Assembly (NCBI GenBank): GCA_017994575.1
Contig: JAGOKN010000021.1
Span: 1-36,587, forward strand
Reading direction: 5' to 3'
DNA length: 36,587 nucleotides
Source of the DNA: Nitrosomonas sp.
GTDB taxonomy: Bacteria > Pseudomonadota > Gammaproteobacteria > Burkholderiales > Nitrosomonadaceae
Within the stretch, counting starts at the first letter, position 1. Each line of letters starts with the position of its first letter. Positions 26,415 to 34,348 of this stretch are shown here, piece after piece. The notes below the pieces were generated by a model that was given only the letters and a program-made list of their open reading frames with translations, was not told the DNA's origin and did no database searches. The translations under genes and the position numbers were made by a program.

Positions 26415-26805
26415 ATTGCCTCCTTTAGATTGGAAAATGACTGGTCAGATGCGTTATTTCATCGTATCCAGCTTATTTTGCAAAGTGGGTGCTTGCATCG
26501 AAAGCACTTACGCATCGCATTCAACGATCAGAAGACGATTTTCGCTTGGCATGCCTAGCGCGTTCCTCTCGATAGTGAAAGATTCCAAATTTGCACTTCA
26601 TTGATCCAAGCAACCATGCAGATCAGTATTACATATTCAATACAATGACAGTTTTTTAATTTAATGCGGATAGCAACTAGCGACAAGTGATGACAGACAA
26701 GCGTCATCATCTATGAATCATTCGGGCAAACTAGGGATGTTCAGTAATTTTGCCCGAGCAGGGAGCATTAGTCACTGCTTGTAATCATTGACAGGACAAA
26801 ACAGT
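26415..26805. promoter_or_regulatory. divergent intergenic region with a 7-base inverted repeat
   Basis: This gap separates the divergent RTX and DUF3047 genes and should contain both promoters. The clearest structure is TGATGAC (26688-26694) with GTCATCA (26703-26709), spaced by eight bases, a possible dimer-binding operator about 100 bases before the DUF3047 start. A 62-codon open frame at 26416-26604 has no coding character. Confidence 0.4.
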
Positions 26806-27447
26806 ATGAAGAAATTATTACTTTGTGCCGCCATTTGGCTGCCAGCGCTATCGTGGGCGGGTGATGCGTGCGTCGATATTGCCCATTTTTCGCGGGGTGA
26901 TCTGAATGGTTGGCAGCACAAGTCTTTTGTGGGTGAAACGCACTATACTTTGGAAAATTCGCATGGGCAGCTTGCTCTGCGGGCTGATAGCAACGCTGCT
27001 GCTTCCGGGCGTTATCGCGAAGTCAGCGTCGATCTGAACAAAACGCCAATACTTAACTGGACATGGAAGATAAAGGATCTATTAACCGGCAACAACGAGC
27101 GTACCCGCGCAGGCGATGATTATCCGGCCAGGGTGTATGTCATATTTTCTGGCGGGGTTCTATTTTGGCGTACGCGTGCTATCAATTACGTGTGGTCCAA
27201 TCACCAACCGGTGGGCAGCCGCTGGTCCAATGCTTTTACCGATCAAGCCCACATGATCGCAATCGAATCAGGTCCTGAGCGAATCGGTCAATGGATCAGC
27301 GAACGTCGGGATGTCCGGGCGGATTATCGACAGGCATTTGGTGAGGAGCCCGGTCGTGTCGATGCCGTGGCCATCATGACCGACACAGACAATACAGGCG
27401 CTACCGCGACTGCTTGGTATGGCGATATCTGGTTTACAAAGGAATAA
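26806..27447 (+). CDS. DUF3047 domain protein, exported
   Basis: A 213-residue secreted protein of the DUF3047 family. The start is the ATG at 26806, which directly precedes a signal peptide (MKKLLLCAAIWLPALSWA). An upstream TTG at 26788 would only add six residues and spoil it. The conserved core holds LNWTWKIKDLLTGNNERTRAGDDYPARVYVIFSGG, WRTRAINYVWSNHQPVGSRWSNAFTDQAHMIAIESG and DAVAIMTDTDNTGATATAWYGDIWF, the last being the best family signature. The fold is probably a beta sandwich; the function is unknown. It is convergent with ydbL across a shared terminator. Confidence 0.88.
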   Translation: MKKLLLCAAIWLPALSWAGDACVDIAHFSRGDLNGWQHKSFVGETHYTLENSHGQLALRADSNAAASGRYREVSVDLNKTPILNWTWKIKDLLTGNNERTRAGDDYPARVYVIFSGGVLFWRTRAINYVWSNHQPVGSRWSNAFTDQAHMIAIESGPERIGQWISERRDVRADYRQAFGEEPGRVDAVAIMTDTDNTGATATAWYGDIWFTKE

Positions 27448-27465
27448 AATATCCGAGGATATTTT
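27446..27465. terminator. bidirectional terminator between DUF3047 gene and ydbL
   Basis: AAAATATC (27446-27453), CGAG, GATATTTT (27458-27465) make an eight-base stem with a tetraloop. Runs of A and T at both outer ends give U-rich 3' ends in both directions. It lies in the 33-base gap between the two convergent stops. Confidence 0.65.
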
Positions 27466-27480
27466 GAGAGGAGTGGTTTA

Positions 27481-27831
27481 TTATTTTTTTATCCATTGTC
27501 CATTGATTTGAATCCAGGTCCCTGTGGGTACTTTCTTGAATATTTCTTCCGCATACACTTTACCTACCTGGTCAATGCTAATGCCTTGTGCGGCGGCCTT
27601 TTCCTGGTAAATGGTCTTGCGTTTGGCGTTAATTGCATCGGCTTCCGCCCGGACTGCGGGATCCCTTGCAAATACATAACCAGTATAGCTTTCGCCAATT
27701 GCCCCGGATGCCCGCAAACTCTCCAGATTATCTGCCCAGGCGAAAGATGCGCAGAGCGATAGTGCCAACAAGATGGCATTCGTCATTCCCAATAAGGGCT
27801 TTGTAATGACTAGCTTTGAGATACTCTGCAT
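27481..27831 (-). CDS. ydbL: YdbL family (DUF1318) periplasmic protein
   Basis: A 116-residue exported protein with a signal (about 14-33, ending SFAWA). The DUF1318 domain begins LESLRASGAIGESYTGYVFARDP, runs through VRAEADAINAKRKTIYQEKAAAQGISIDQVGKVYAEEIF and ends VPTGTWIQINGQWIKK. In E. coli YdbL works with YdbH and YnbE, apparently as a chaperone that limits their over-assembly. It has AAGGAG before the ATG and is the last gene of the ydbH-ynbE-ydbL operon, 29 bases after ynbE. Confidence 0.92.
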   Translation of the reverse strand: MQSISKLVITKPLLGMTNAILLALSLCASFAWADNLESLRASGAIGESYTGYVFARDPAVRAEADAINAKRKTIYQEKAAAQGISIDQVGKVYAEEIFKKVPTGTWIQINGQWIKK

Positions 27832-27860
27832 AGATTTCTCCTTATCGAATGAATTGAGTA

Positions 27861-28076
27861 TTAAAAAATGCCTGGATTGGCAGCAATATCTTTCTTGGCT
27901 TCTTCTTCCAGCTTCACTCGAATATCTGCATCCAGCTTGATATTCAAGTTGATCGTGATCGGTTCCTTAGGTGTTTCCACTTTTACGGTGGGCGCACATG
28001 CAGTGATCACCAAGCAGCAAAGAATCAGCAATGCTATGACGATGGTGGTATTGGTCATTTGATCAATGTTGCGCAT
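27861..28076 (-). CDS. ynbE: YnbE family lipoprotein
   Basis: A 71-residue outer-membrane lipoprotein. The hydrophobic segment ends in a lipobox, VITAC (Cys27). The conserved mature part PTVKVETPKEPITINLNIKLDADIRVKLEEEAKKDIAANPGIF is nearly the whole protein and is highly typical of YnbE. In E. coli YnbE multimerises at the outer membrane by beta-strand stacking onto the C-terminus of YdbH, completing a lipid bridge. The start has AAGGAG nine bases upstream. It is the middle gene of the operon. Confidence 0.93.
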   Translation of the reverse strand: MRNIDQMTNTTIVIALLILCCLVITACAPTVKVETPKEPITINLNIKLDADIRVKLEEEAKKDIAANPGIF

Positions 28077-28176
28077 GATTGCACTCCTTTTCTAATTGAT
28101 TTCCCGTGTCGTGTTTTCATGGAAATCGGTAATGAGCATAACAGGTTTCTATGTCTGTACTTTAGTTCGCCTATAC

Positions 28177-30648
28177 TTAATGTAATCTGAATGAGCTGCG
28201 CAGAAGATCATTGGATAAATGGTAGCCCTGACGAATGGGCGTCAGTAGTTTATCAATATTACTCTCAAGTTTGATATTCAAGCGGAAAACTTGCCCTGCC
28301 TTAACATTTGGATTTTTTCCCAGCAAAGAAAGTTTAGCGATCAGATCCTGCTTTGCCGATTTATCCAAACTCAATGACAGTTCGGTGTAGTGAAAATCCT
28401 GTATGGCCTGTAGCAGCAGATTCATTTCTTCCCCTGCGTCTGCTAGCAATTGTGACGCTTTATCTGATTTGAAGCGCAGGATGCCCGGAGCTCTTGCAGT
28501 CAGGAGACTATCACTGATCGTGATCTGCTCACCTTCGAGCTTGATTGGAATATGACCATCGAGATGACCTGTCCCTGTCAGCCCTTCAACCTGAATCAAC
28601 TCGAAAAAGGTCGCAAGATCAATATTATCCACATGCACTAACAGATTGGAGCGCGCAGCGGAGGGATCAATGACGGCGGGTGTTAGCGATACGAGACCAT
28701 CCATCACGGAAAATTGCGCTTTCTCAAGGACGATGTGCGGCAAGTCTGTGCTTTCAATTTGGTACGATACCAGTAGATTTTCCAGTGGAATTCCTGCATC
28801 AATGCTTCGAATCTTGATAGTCTGCTGAGGTAGGCTACTGAGTGGTAGTAAATTGTTTAAATTCAGCGCGACATTCAAATCGTTGATTTTGCCGGCTTCA
28901 TGGGTGAGCGATAAATTTTTTACCTCCACAATCGCACCACTGCTGCGAATGCCTTGTATCGACCACTTGATTTGTGCGCTCGCGCTGACCACTCCGGTGA
29001 CTTCTTCCAGCGACGCAAGCGCAGAGGATAGCGCTTCCGGCTGTAGCTTATTCGGTGCAAAGTTTAACGGAGCCATCGCTAGTTTGAGCATTCCGCTCCC
29101 GCTATCCGGCGTATGTCGACCGATCAGTTTGATATAAAGCAATCCCGGCACACCGCCGGCACCATTCAATAGATACGCAGTCGGTTTTCCTTCCATCGAT
29201 TGAGGTTTCAGATCGCCCGAGAAGGAAAATGGTTTAAACAAGGGTTCAGGGACCAGATGTTGCAGTTGACCAATGGCGAATGCGGCCGTGCTCTCTGCGG
29301 CCGTTGCACCCAGATGAAGATGGGCGGAAATATCCTGCAATTGCACGTGTGATTGAGGCAGTAAAACAGCCGCATCATGGGTGGCAAATTGCCCCTGGTA
29401 CTGTTTATTTGCATCGAGTTTTCCATGCAGGGTTATTTTGCCCGGTTGAATCTGCACTTCCAGCGGTGATGATTTTTCTTGTGTTGCCAGCAAAGTGAAG
29501 GTTGCCGGAATCAATGTAATATCATGCTTCAACGCTATGCCTTGCGAGTGTTTCGTCCATACAAAATCTGCCTGAGGGATTGAAAGTCCGAGAGAATTTT
29601 TGAAATTCAGCGTATCAATCGGATTCATCTTGCCTACTTTAACCTGCGCTGGATTGCGTAACCCCAAGCGCCCGCTATGCTGGTCAGAATTCATTTGCAT
29701 CGGCAAGGAAAGCGATCCCTGCTGGATATGCAACGGCCCGGCGGCGACTTGAATACCCGTTATACCCAAATCCAGTGTTCCATTCCAAGCGTCAGTGGTT
29801 CTTTCAATATTACTCGTGAAGGTAATTCGGTCAGCAATTAGGTTGGGCAACGATTGTGCTTTTAAATCTTGATCTGTTTGCTCAGAAGCGGGTTTTAGCG
29901 TTTCTTCCCTTGCTAAATTGACATCAAATAACTCAAATTCGGTTTGAACCTTCTGTGGGCGCATCGCCGTGAATACAAAAGTTGTTTCACCTGCAAAGCG
30001 GGCAATGTTTGCTTCAGGCCAGTGTAGTTTACCCTCCGGGATAATGATCTTGCCCTGCATATTTCCTTGGGCACTCAGTGTTGCGGTCAACAGGATTTGA
30101 ATTTGACCCAGTGAACCCGAACCCAAAGCACTGAAACGGATTGCCTGTGTATCTGCTGGCCGCTGTGCAATGTCACCTGACAAAGTCACCGTCAAATCAC
30201 CTGCCGACGAATGCAGATAAATGGCTGAGTCGCGTAAGGATAAGATAGGCAACCACGGCAGTATCAAGCCATTTCCTTCTCGTGTCGATGGTGCCTGGGT
30301 TTGCGGAGAATTCCAAAGCGAATGTTCGTCACTGAGATCAAGCTTGATCTGCAAGCCGCTTATTTCAATCGAGAGTGGCTTTCCCATGAGCAAATCCAAT
30401 AGATCCCAAGTCGCGAGAATGTTTCCAACACGCAGTTCTTGGTGCGCACCTGCTGCCAGATCCTGCAATCGAAAGCGATGGGGAGAAACCTCGATCATTC
30501 CAAGTGATTGCAGCGGAATGCCCTGTTTATGCAATTGATTGCTGATCAGTGCTTCCAATAGCGGGTTGCGCAATGCGTAGAGAGCTATCGCAGCAACTAT
30601 AATCAACCCTGCGAGAGCCAGCAGCAAGGTGCTTAGATGTTTGCGCAT
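28177..30648 (-). CDS. ydbH: YdbH family AsmA-like intermembrane lipid transport protein
   Basis: An 823-residue AsmA-superfamily protein. One N-terminal membrane helix (about 7-27, LLLALAGLIIVAAIALYAL) anchors it in the inner membrane. The remainder is a long series of amphipathic beta strands that should form a hydrophobic groove across the periplasm. The family signature lies in the C-terminal third (VEGLTGTGHLDGHIPIKLEGEQITISDSLLTARAPGILRF and ELSLSLDKSAKQDLIAKLSLLGKNPNVKAGQVFRLNIKLESNIDKLL). In E. coli YdbH, TamB and YhdP are redundant conduits for phospholipid to the outer membrane. Length agrees with the family. Its position upstream of ynbE and ydbL confirms the call. Confidence 0.93.
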   Translation of the reverse strand: MRKHLSTLLLALAGLIIVAAIALYALRNPLLEALISNQLHKQGIPLQSLGMIEVSPHRFRLQDLAAGAHQELRVGNILATWDLLDLLMGKPLSIEISGLQIKLDLSDEHSLWNSPQTQAPSTREGNGLILPWLPILSLRDSAIYLHSSAGDLTVTLSGDIAQRPADTQAIRFSALGSGSLGQIQILLTATLSAQGNMQGKIIIPEGKLHWPEANIARFAGETTFVFTAMRPQKVQTEFELFDVNLAREETLKPASEQTDQDLKAQSLPNLIADRITFTSNIERTTDAWNGTLDLGITGIQVAAGPLHIQQGSLSLPMQMNSDQHSGRLGLRNPAQVKVGKMNPIDTLNFKNSLGLSIPQADFVWTKHSQGIALKHDITLIPATFTLLATQEKSSPLEVQIQPGKITLHGKLDANKQYQGQFATHDAAVLLPQSHVQLQDISAHLHLGATAAESTAAFAIGQLQHLVPEPLFKPFSFSGDLKPQSMEGKPTAYLLNGAGGVPGLLYIKLIGRHTPDSGSGMLKLAMAPLNFAPNKLQPEALSSALASLEEVTGVVSASAQIKWSIQGIRSSGAIVEVKNLSLTHEAGKINDLNVALNLNNLLPLSSLPQQTIKIRSIDAGIPLENLLVSYQIESTDLPHIVLEKAQFSVMDGLVSLTPAVIDPSAARSNLLVHVDNIDLATFFELIQVEGLTGTGHLDGHIPIKLEGEQITISDSLLTARAPGILRFKSDKASQLLADAGEEMNLLLQAIQDFHYTELSLSLDKSAKQDLIAKLSLLGKNPNVKAGQVFRLNIKLESNIDKLLTPIRQGYHLSNDLLRSSFRLH

Positions 30649-30901
30649 TGGTTTGATCGATGGTATTGACTATGGTGCATGGTATTTCTGGGTGATGGGC
30701 GTTCCATCCTTTTGCCTTCATTCTCTGAGAACGATCTTGGGGGAACCAAAACATATCATACCCGATCCGATTTTCATTATTATTGTTCTTTGACATTGCC
30801 CGTTAAGAATGAATGGCTAATCAACGAGCGACCCTTTTATACTACGCGATGCGCTTTCATTTAAAGCGATTGATTATTCACTGACCACTACTTTAACAAC
30901 T

Positions 30902-31912
30902 ATGGATTTATTGACCCAGGGATTACTCGGCGCCACCATGGCACAGTCGGGTGCCAAACAGCAGGAAACACGTCTTGCCACCGGTATTGGTTTCTTTGCC
31001 GGTATTGTTGCAGACTTAGACATTCTGATTCAATCATCGAATGATCCGCTATTGAATATCGAGTTTCATCGCCATTTCACGCATTCGCTACTTTTTGTGC
31101 CGTTGGGCGCCTTGATAGCGGCGCTGTTGCTATGGCCTTTTTTGCGCAAACGCTTGCCCTTCGCTCGTCTGTATTGGTTTGCTTTGTTGGGTTATTGTTT
31201 GAGCGGTGTGCTGGATGCTTTTACCAGTTACGGTACGCATCTGCTATGGCCCTTGAGTGATGAGCGTGTTGCGTGGAATACCATTTCAGTGCTTGATCCG
31301 GCGTTTACATTGATCCTGCTGATTGCTGGAATGATTGCCTTCAAGAAATATACCCATACAGTTGCTCGTATCGGACTGTTGCTGGCTGCGGCCTATATGT
31401 CATTCGGCTGGATGCAATTGCAACGCGCGGAAACTGTGGCCGAAGCACTGATTGCTGAGAGAGGTCACCGCGCGGAAACATTACTGGTCAAGCCAACACT
31501 CGCCAATCTGGTGCTATGGCGCTCGGTATATGAATTTGACGGCAAGCTGCACGTGGATGCGATCCGGGTTGGCTTGTTTTCCGAGCCACGCGTTTATCCC
31601 GGAGAATCCATCGAGAAATTCATCATGGAACGTGATTTGCGCAATGTACCCGCCTCATCCGTATTGGCTAACGATATAGCCCGTTTCAGCCATTTCTCCG
31701 CAGGATTGCTGGCGATTCGTCCTGAACAGCCAAATGTGCTGGTGGATGTGCGTTATTCCAATTTGCCGATGACCCTGGCGCCGTTATGGGGCATTGAGAT
31801 CAATCCGCAGCAACCGGAGCAGCATGCGAAATATACGCTCTATCGGGATTCATCCAGTGCAACGCGTGAGAAATTTATGGCGCTGCTTTTGGGTGAGCAT
31901 ATGTTGGATTAA
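30902..31912 (+). CDS. YdjM-like membrane-bound metal-dependent hydrolase (DUF457)
   Basis: A 336-residue inner-membrane protein. The N-terminus (MDLLTQGLLGATMAQSGAKQQETRLATGIGFFAGIVADLD) and the block HRHFTHSLLFVPLGALIAALL (residues about 57-77) are the family signature; the His and Asp residues are the proposed metal ligands. Four or five membrane helices follow to about 170. The C-terminal half, about 175-336, is soluble and mixed alpha/beta. Relatives in E. coli are SOS-induced, but no LexA box is visible upstream here. The reaction is unknown. The ATG at 30902 has no strong ribosome site. Confidence 0.85.
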   Translation: MDLLTQGLLGATMAQSGAKQQETRLATGIGFFAGIVADLDILIQSSNDPLLNIEFHRHFTHSLLFVPLGALIAALLLWPFLRKRLPFARLYWFALLGYCLSGVLDAFTSYGTHLLWPLSDERVAWNTISVLDPAFTLILLIAGMIAFKKYTHTVARIGLLLAAAYMSFGWMQLQRAETVAEALIAERGHRAETLLVKPTLANLVLWRSVYEFDGKLHVDAIRVGLFSEPRVYPGESIEKFIMERDLRNVPASSVLANDIARFSHFSAGLLAIRPEQPNVLVDVRYSNLPMTLAPLWGIEINPQQPEQHAKYTLYRDSSSATREKFMALLLGEHMLD

Positions 31913-31944
31913 CATTCGACCCGGCACCAGTATGATCATTTAAT

Positions 31945-32649
31945 TCACTGTTTCAAATGAGTAATCCATTTTAAATACAATTGTTCTGCCACTGCATTCA
32001 ACGCCGCCACGCGCTCAGGCAAATTCTTTTCTATCTCAGCAATGGATTGCACCGAGGGTTCGTTGAGACTGGCGAGTTCTTCCGCACCGACGCTGCACCA
32101 GTCAATGACCAGGCGCTCGGTCATTTCTATATGACATTGCATGCCTAAGTGCATGCCCATGGCAAATGCTTGATTTTCGCAATACGGACTGGACAGGATG
32201 CAGGTAGCGCCTTGCGGGATGCTGAAGGCTTCGCCGTGCCAATGGAATGAATTGAAAGTCGCTAAATCGCCAAACCATTCTCGTGCAACCGGATTATCCG
32301 GCACACTGACTTCGCCCCAGCCCATTTCTTTGACCGGATTGGCGCTGATGATCCCTCCCAATGCCTTGGCCATGAGTTGCCCCCCCAGGCAATGCCCCAA
32401 AACCGGCATATCTGCTGCCACCGCCTGGCGGATCAACGCCAGCGAAGATTCGATCCAGGGTAAGTCATCATTGACGCTCATCGGCCCACCCATAAACACT
32501 AAGCCGCTGAATTCATCGATATTGGCTGGCGGGGATTCTCCTGCATCGATTTTAATTAGCCGCCACGGGATATGATTGTTGTCGAGAAATGTGGCAAAAT
32601 ACCCTGGCCCTTCAATGGGCAGATGTCTAAAAATTGCAACCGGCTTCAT
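31945..32649 (-). CDS. class I glutamine amidotransferase-like protein
   Basis: A 234-residue stand-alone GATase1 domain. The nucleophile elbow is PVLGHCLGGQLMAKALGG (Cys87). The His and Glu of the triad are in MQCHIEMTE (His173, Glu175). The oxyanion strand FMGGPMSVNDDLPWI is also intact. Such proteins release ammonia from glutamine or act on gamma-glutamyl compounds; no synthase partner lies beside it, so the acceptor is unknown. It is close to the GuaA-like YfeJ/DUF group. A ribosome site (AGGAAA) precedes the ATG. Confidence 0.9.
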   Translation of the reverse strand: MKPVAIFRHLPIEGPGYFATFLDNNHIPWRLIKIDAGESPPANIDEFSGLVFMGGPMSVNDDLPWIESSLALIRQAVAADMPVLGHCLGGQLMAKALGGIISANPVKEMGWGEVSVPDNPVAREWFGDLATFNSFHWHGEAFSIPQGATCILSSPYCENQAFAMGMHLGMQCHIEMTERLVIDWCSVGAEELASLNEPSVQSIAEIEKNLPERVAALNAVAEQLYLKWITHLKQ

Positions 32650-32776
32650 GAAATTTTCCTGCCATAATTTTTTGAATGATCTGATAACGAATTTTAGCGT
32701 GTTTTGCAGTAAATTTTCTGCTGAAAAGCTAGATTGTTTCCGTTAATCGCTGTGAACAAAACATATATCACCAACT

Positions 32777-32927
32777 TTAAGGAAACGCTGATTAATTCGG
32801 CGAACGAGATGAAGCACGAGGCGCACGGAACGCAGCAACCGAGACATATCAATATGATAGGCGAGGGAGCGAGTACCGCGCAACGAAGTGATTCGATCGT
32901 ACAGTCAATTAATCAGCGTTTCCTTAA
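32777..32927. mobile_element. MITE-like element with 21-base perfect terminal inverted repeats
   Basis: A 151-base element bounded by 21-base ends that are exact reverse complements: 32777-32797, beginning TTAAGGAAACGCTG, and 32907-32927, ending CAGCGTTTCCTTAA. The inside is richer in G and C than the flanks and has no coding frame worth calling. The outer TTAA may be part of the repeat or a target duplication. The structure fits a non-autonomous transposon moved by a transposase elsewhere in the genome. It ends 24 bases before the DUF2868 gene. Confidence 0.72.
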
Positions 32928-32951
32928 GTCCTTAACCTTCATTCTTCTGGA

Positions 32952-34346
32952 ATGGGTCGCAGAATGTCAGTAAACAAATATAAATTCGCCGATTTGGTGC
33001 GAATTGAGCAATTGCGCAAAATTGAGTCCAGTAAAGCGGGAGAATTATCGTATGCCAGCATCAAAGAGATGTCGAAGCAACCCGTCAGTGACTTCAACTA
33101 TTCGGATTTCATGCGCCGGCTGGCCACGCGTGCCAATCTTTTAATTCACGATAATGCGCTGGAAGATGCGTTGCAGCAACCCCAAAAACAATCTGTCCGC
33201 GTGAATCGCATTTGCCTGGGCGCTGCTGCAATTTTGGGAGGCTTGGCAGCGAGCCAGGCAGTCAGTGAATCGTCTACTTTGAATATTTACTGGTTACTTG
33301 CCGTGTTGCTGGGATTCAATACCATTTCATTGTTGTTGTGGATCACCGGAGTTACGCTTAATTTACAAAGCTTGAGCACAGGCATTGCCGCGCAGTTGGC
33401 TAGTTGGTTGCCTTATCGACAAAAGAAAGATCCCACGATGGCTTCGCTTGCCTCGCGTGCCTGGTGGGAAAGCTGCTTAACCGGTGATGTCGGCAAGTGG
33501 CGCGTCAGTGTATTGACGCATAAATTCTGGTTAACTTATTTAAGCGCTGGCATGGTGTTGCTGATATTGCTTATGCTGGCCAAGCAATACAATTTCATCT
33601 GGGGCACCACGCTGCTGCCCGATAGCAGTCTGCCGAGACTCACGCAAATTCTGGGCGCGCCGCTGGAATATCTGGGTTTAACCATTCCCAATGACCCTCA
33701 AACGGTTGCCAGTCGGGTGGGTGTTGCCAAGCAGGATGCCGCTACGCGCACTGCCTGGGCAACCTTTTTAATGGGTGCATTGTTGGTTTATGGTGTTTTG
33801 CCGCGCATTCTGCTGCTCGGCTTATCCATGATGATGCAGCGCTGGAGTGAGCGCCGCTTCAGGCTGGATCTCTATTTGCCTTATTACATTGAGTTACGCC
33901 AACGCCTGATGGCGCGAGAAGTTCAGGCCAAGGTCATTGATGCCGATCCGCATGCCGGTATCAAGCCTGCCGAAGTGGTGCTCCCGCCGGAAAACAATGC
34001 GATTCCGTCGAATGCGCAGGCTTTTGGCATTGAACTGGATGATGCTACTCATTGGCCAGAAACCGTGACTTGCCGTTTGAACATCATTGATCAGGACACT
34101 CACGATGAAGCCATTGCGTTGATCAAGAACCTCAAGACTCCATTATTGCTGGGCGTGGCGGCGCATCGCTTGCCCGATCGCGGCGTGCAGCGTCTGATTA
34201 AAGAATTGATCGATCATACCAGCGAAAAACCCTGGCTGATCCTTTTGAGCAAGCCATCAGCGCCTGTCACCAACGCACGTGAAATTGCTTGGTTTCGCCT
34301 GGCGGAAGCCTGTGGTATTCCCGCAGAACATGTCATTACCCAATAG
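32952..34346 (+). CDS. DUF2868 domain membrane protein
   Basis: A 464-residue inner-membrane protein of the DUF2868 family. Hydrophobic segments lie near residues 88-105, 112-135, 192-213 and 268-292. The conserved block DPTMASLASRAWWESCLTGDVGKWRVSVLTHKFWLTYLSAGM sits between the second and third. The C-terminal 150 residues are soluble. The ATG at 32952 or the one at 32964 may be the start; neither has a strong ribosome site. It is followed after two bases by the DUF3482 GTPase, and in other beta- and gammaproteobacteria the two are regularly paired. They presumably act together, the GTPase binding or gating this membrane partner, but the function is unknown. Confidence 0.87.
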   Translation: MGRRMSVNKYKFADLVRIEQLRKIESSKAGELSYASIKEMSKQPVSDFNYSDFMRRLATRANLLIHDNALEDALQQPQKQSVRVNRICLGAAAILGGLAASQAVSESSTLNIYWLLAVLLGFNTISLLLWITGVTLNLQSLSTGIAAQLASWLPYRQKKDPTMASLASRAWWESCLTGDVGKWRVSVLTHKFWLTYLSAGMVLLILLMLAKQYNFIWGTTLLPDSSLPRLTQILGAPLEYLGLTIPNDPQTVASRVGVAKQDAATRTAWATFLMGALLVYGVLPRILLLGLSMMMQRWSERRFRLDLYLPYYIELRQRLMAREVQAKVIDADPHAGIKPAEVVLPPENNAIPSNAQAFGIELDDATHWPETVTCRLNIIDQDTHDEAIALIKNLKTPLLLGVAAHRLPDRGVQRLIKELIDHTSEKPWLILLSKPSAPVTNAREIAWFRLAEACGIPAEHVITQ

Positions 34347-34348
34347 CC

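Noticed and set aside
26416..26604. 62-codon plus-strand open frame next to the RTX gene start.
   Set aside because: It lies in the RTX promoter region, with no ribosome site and no coding-like composition.
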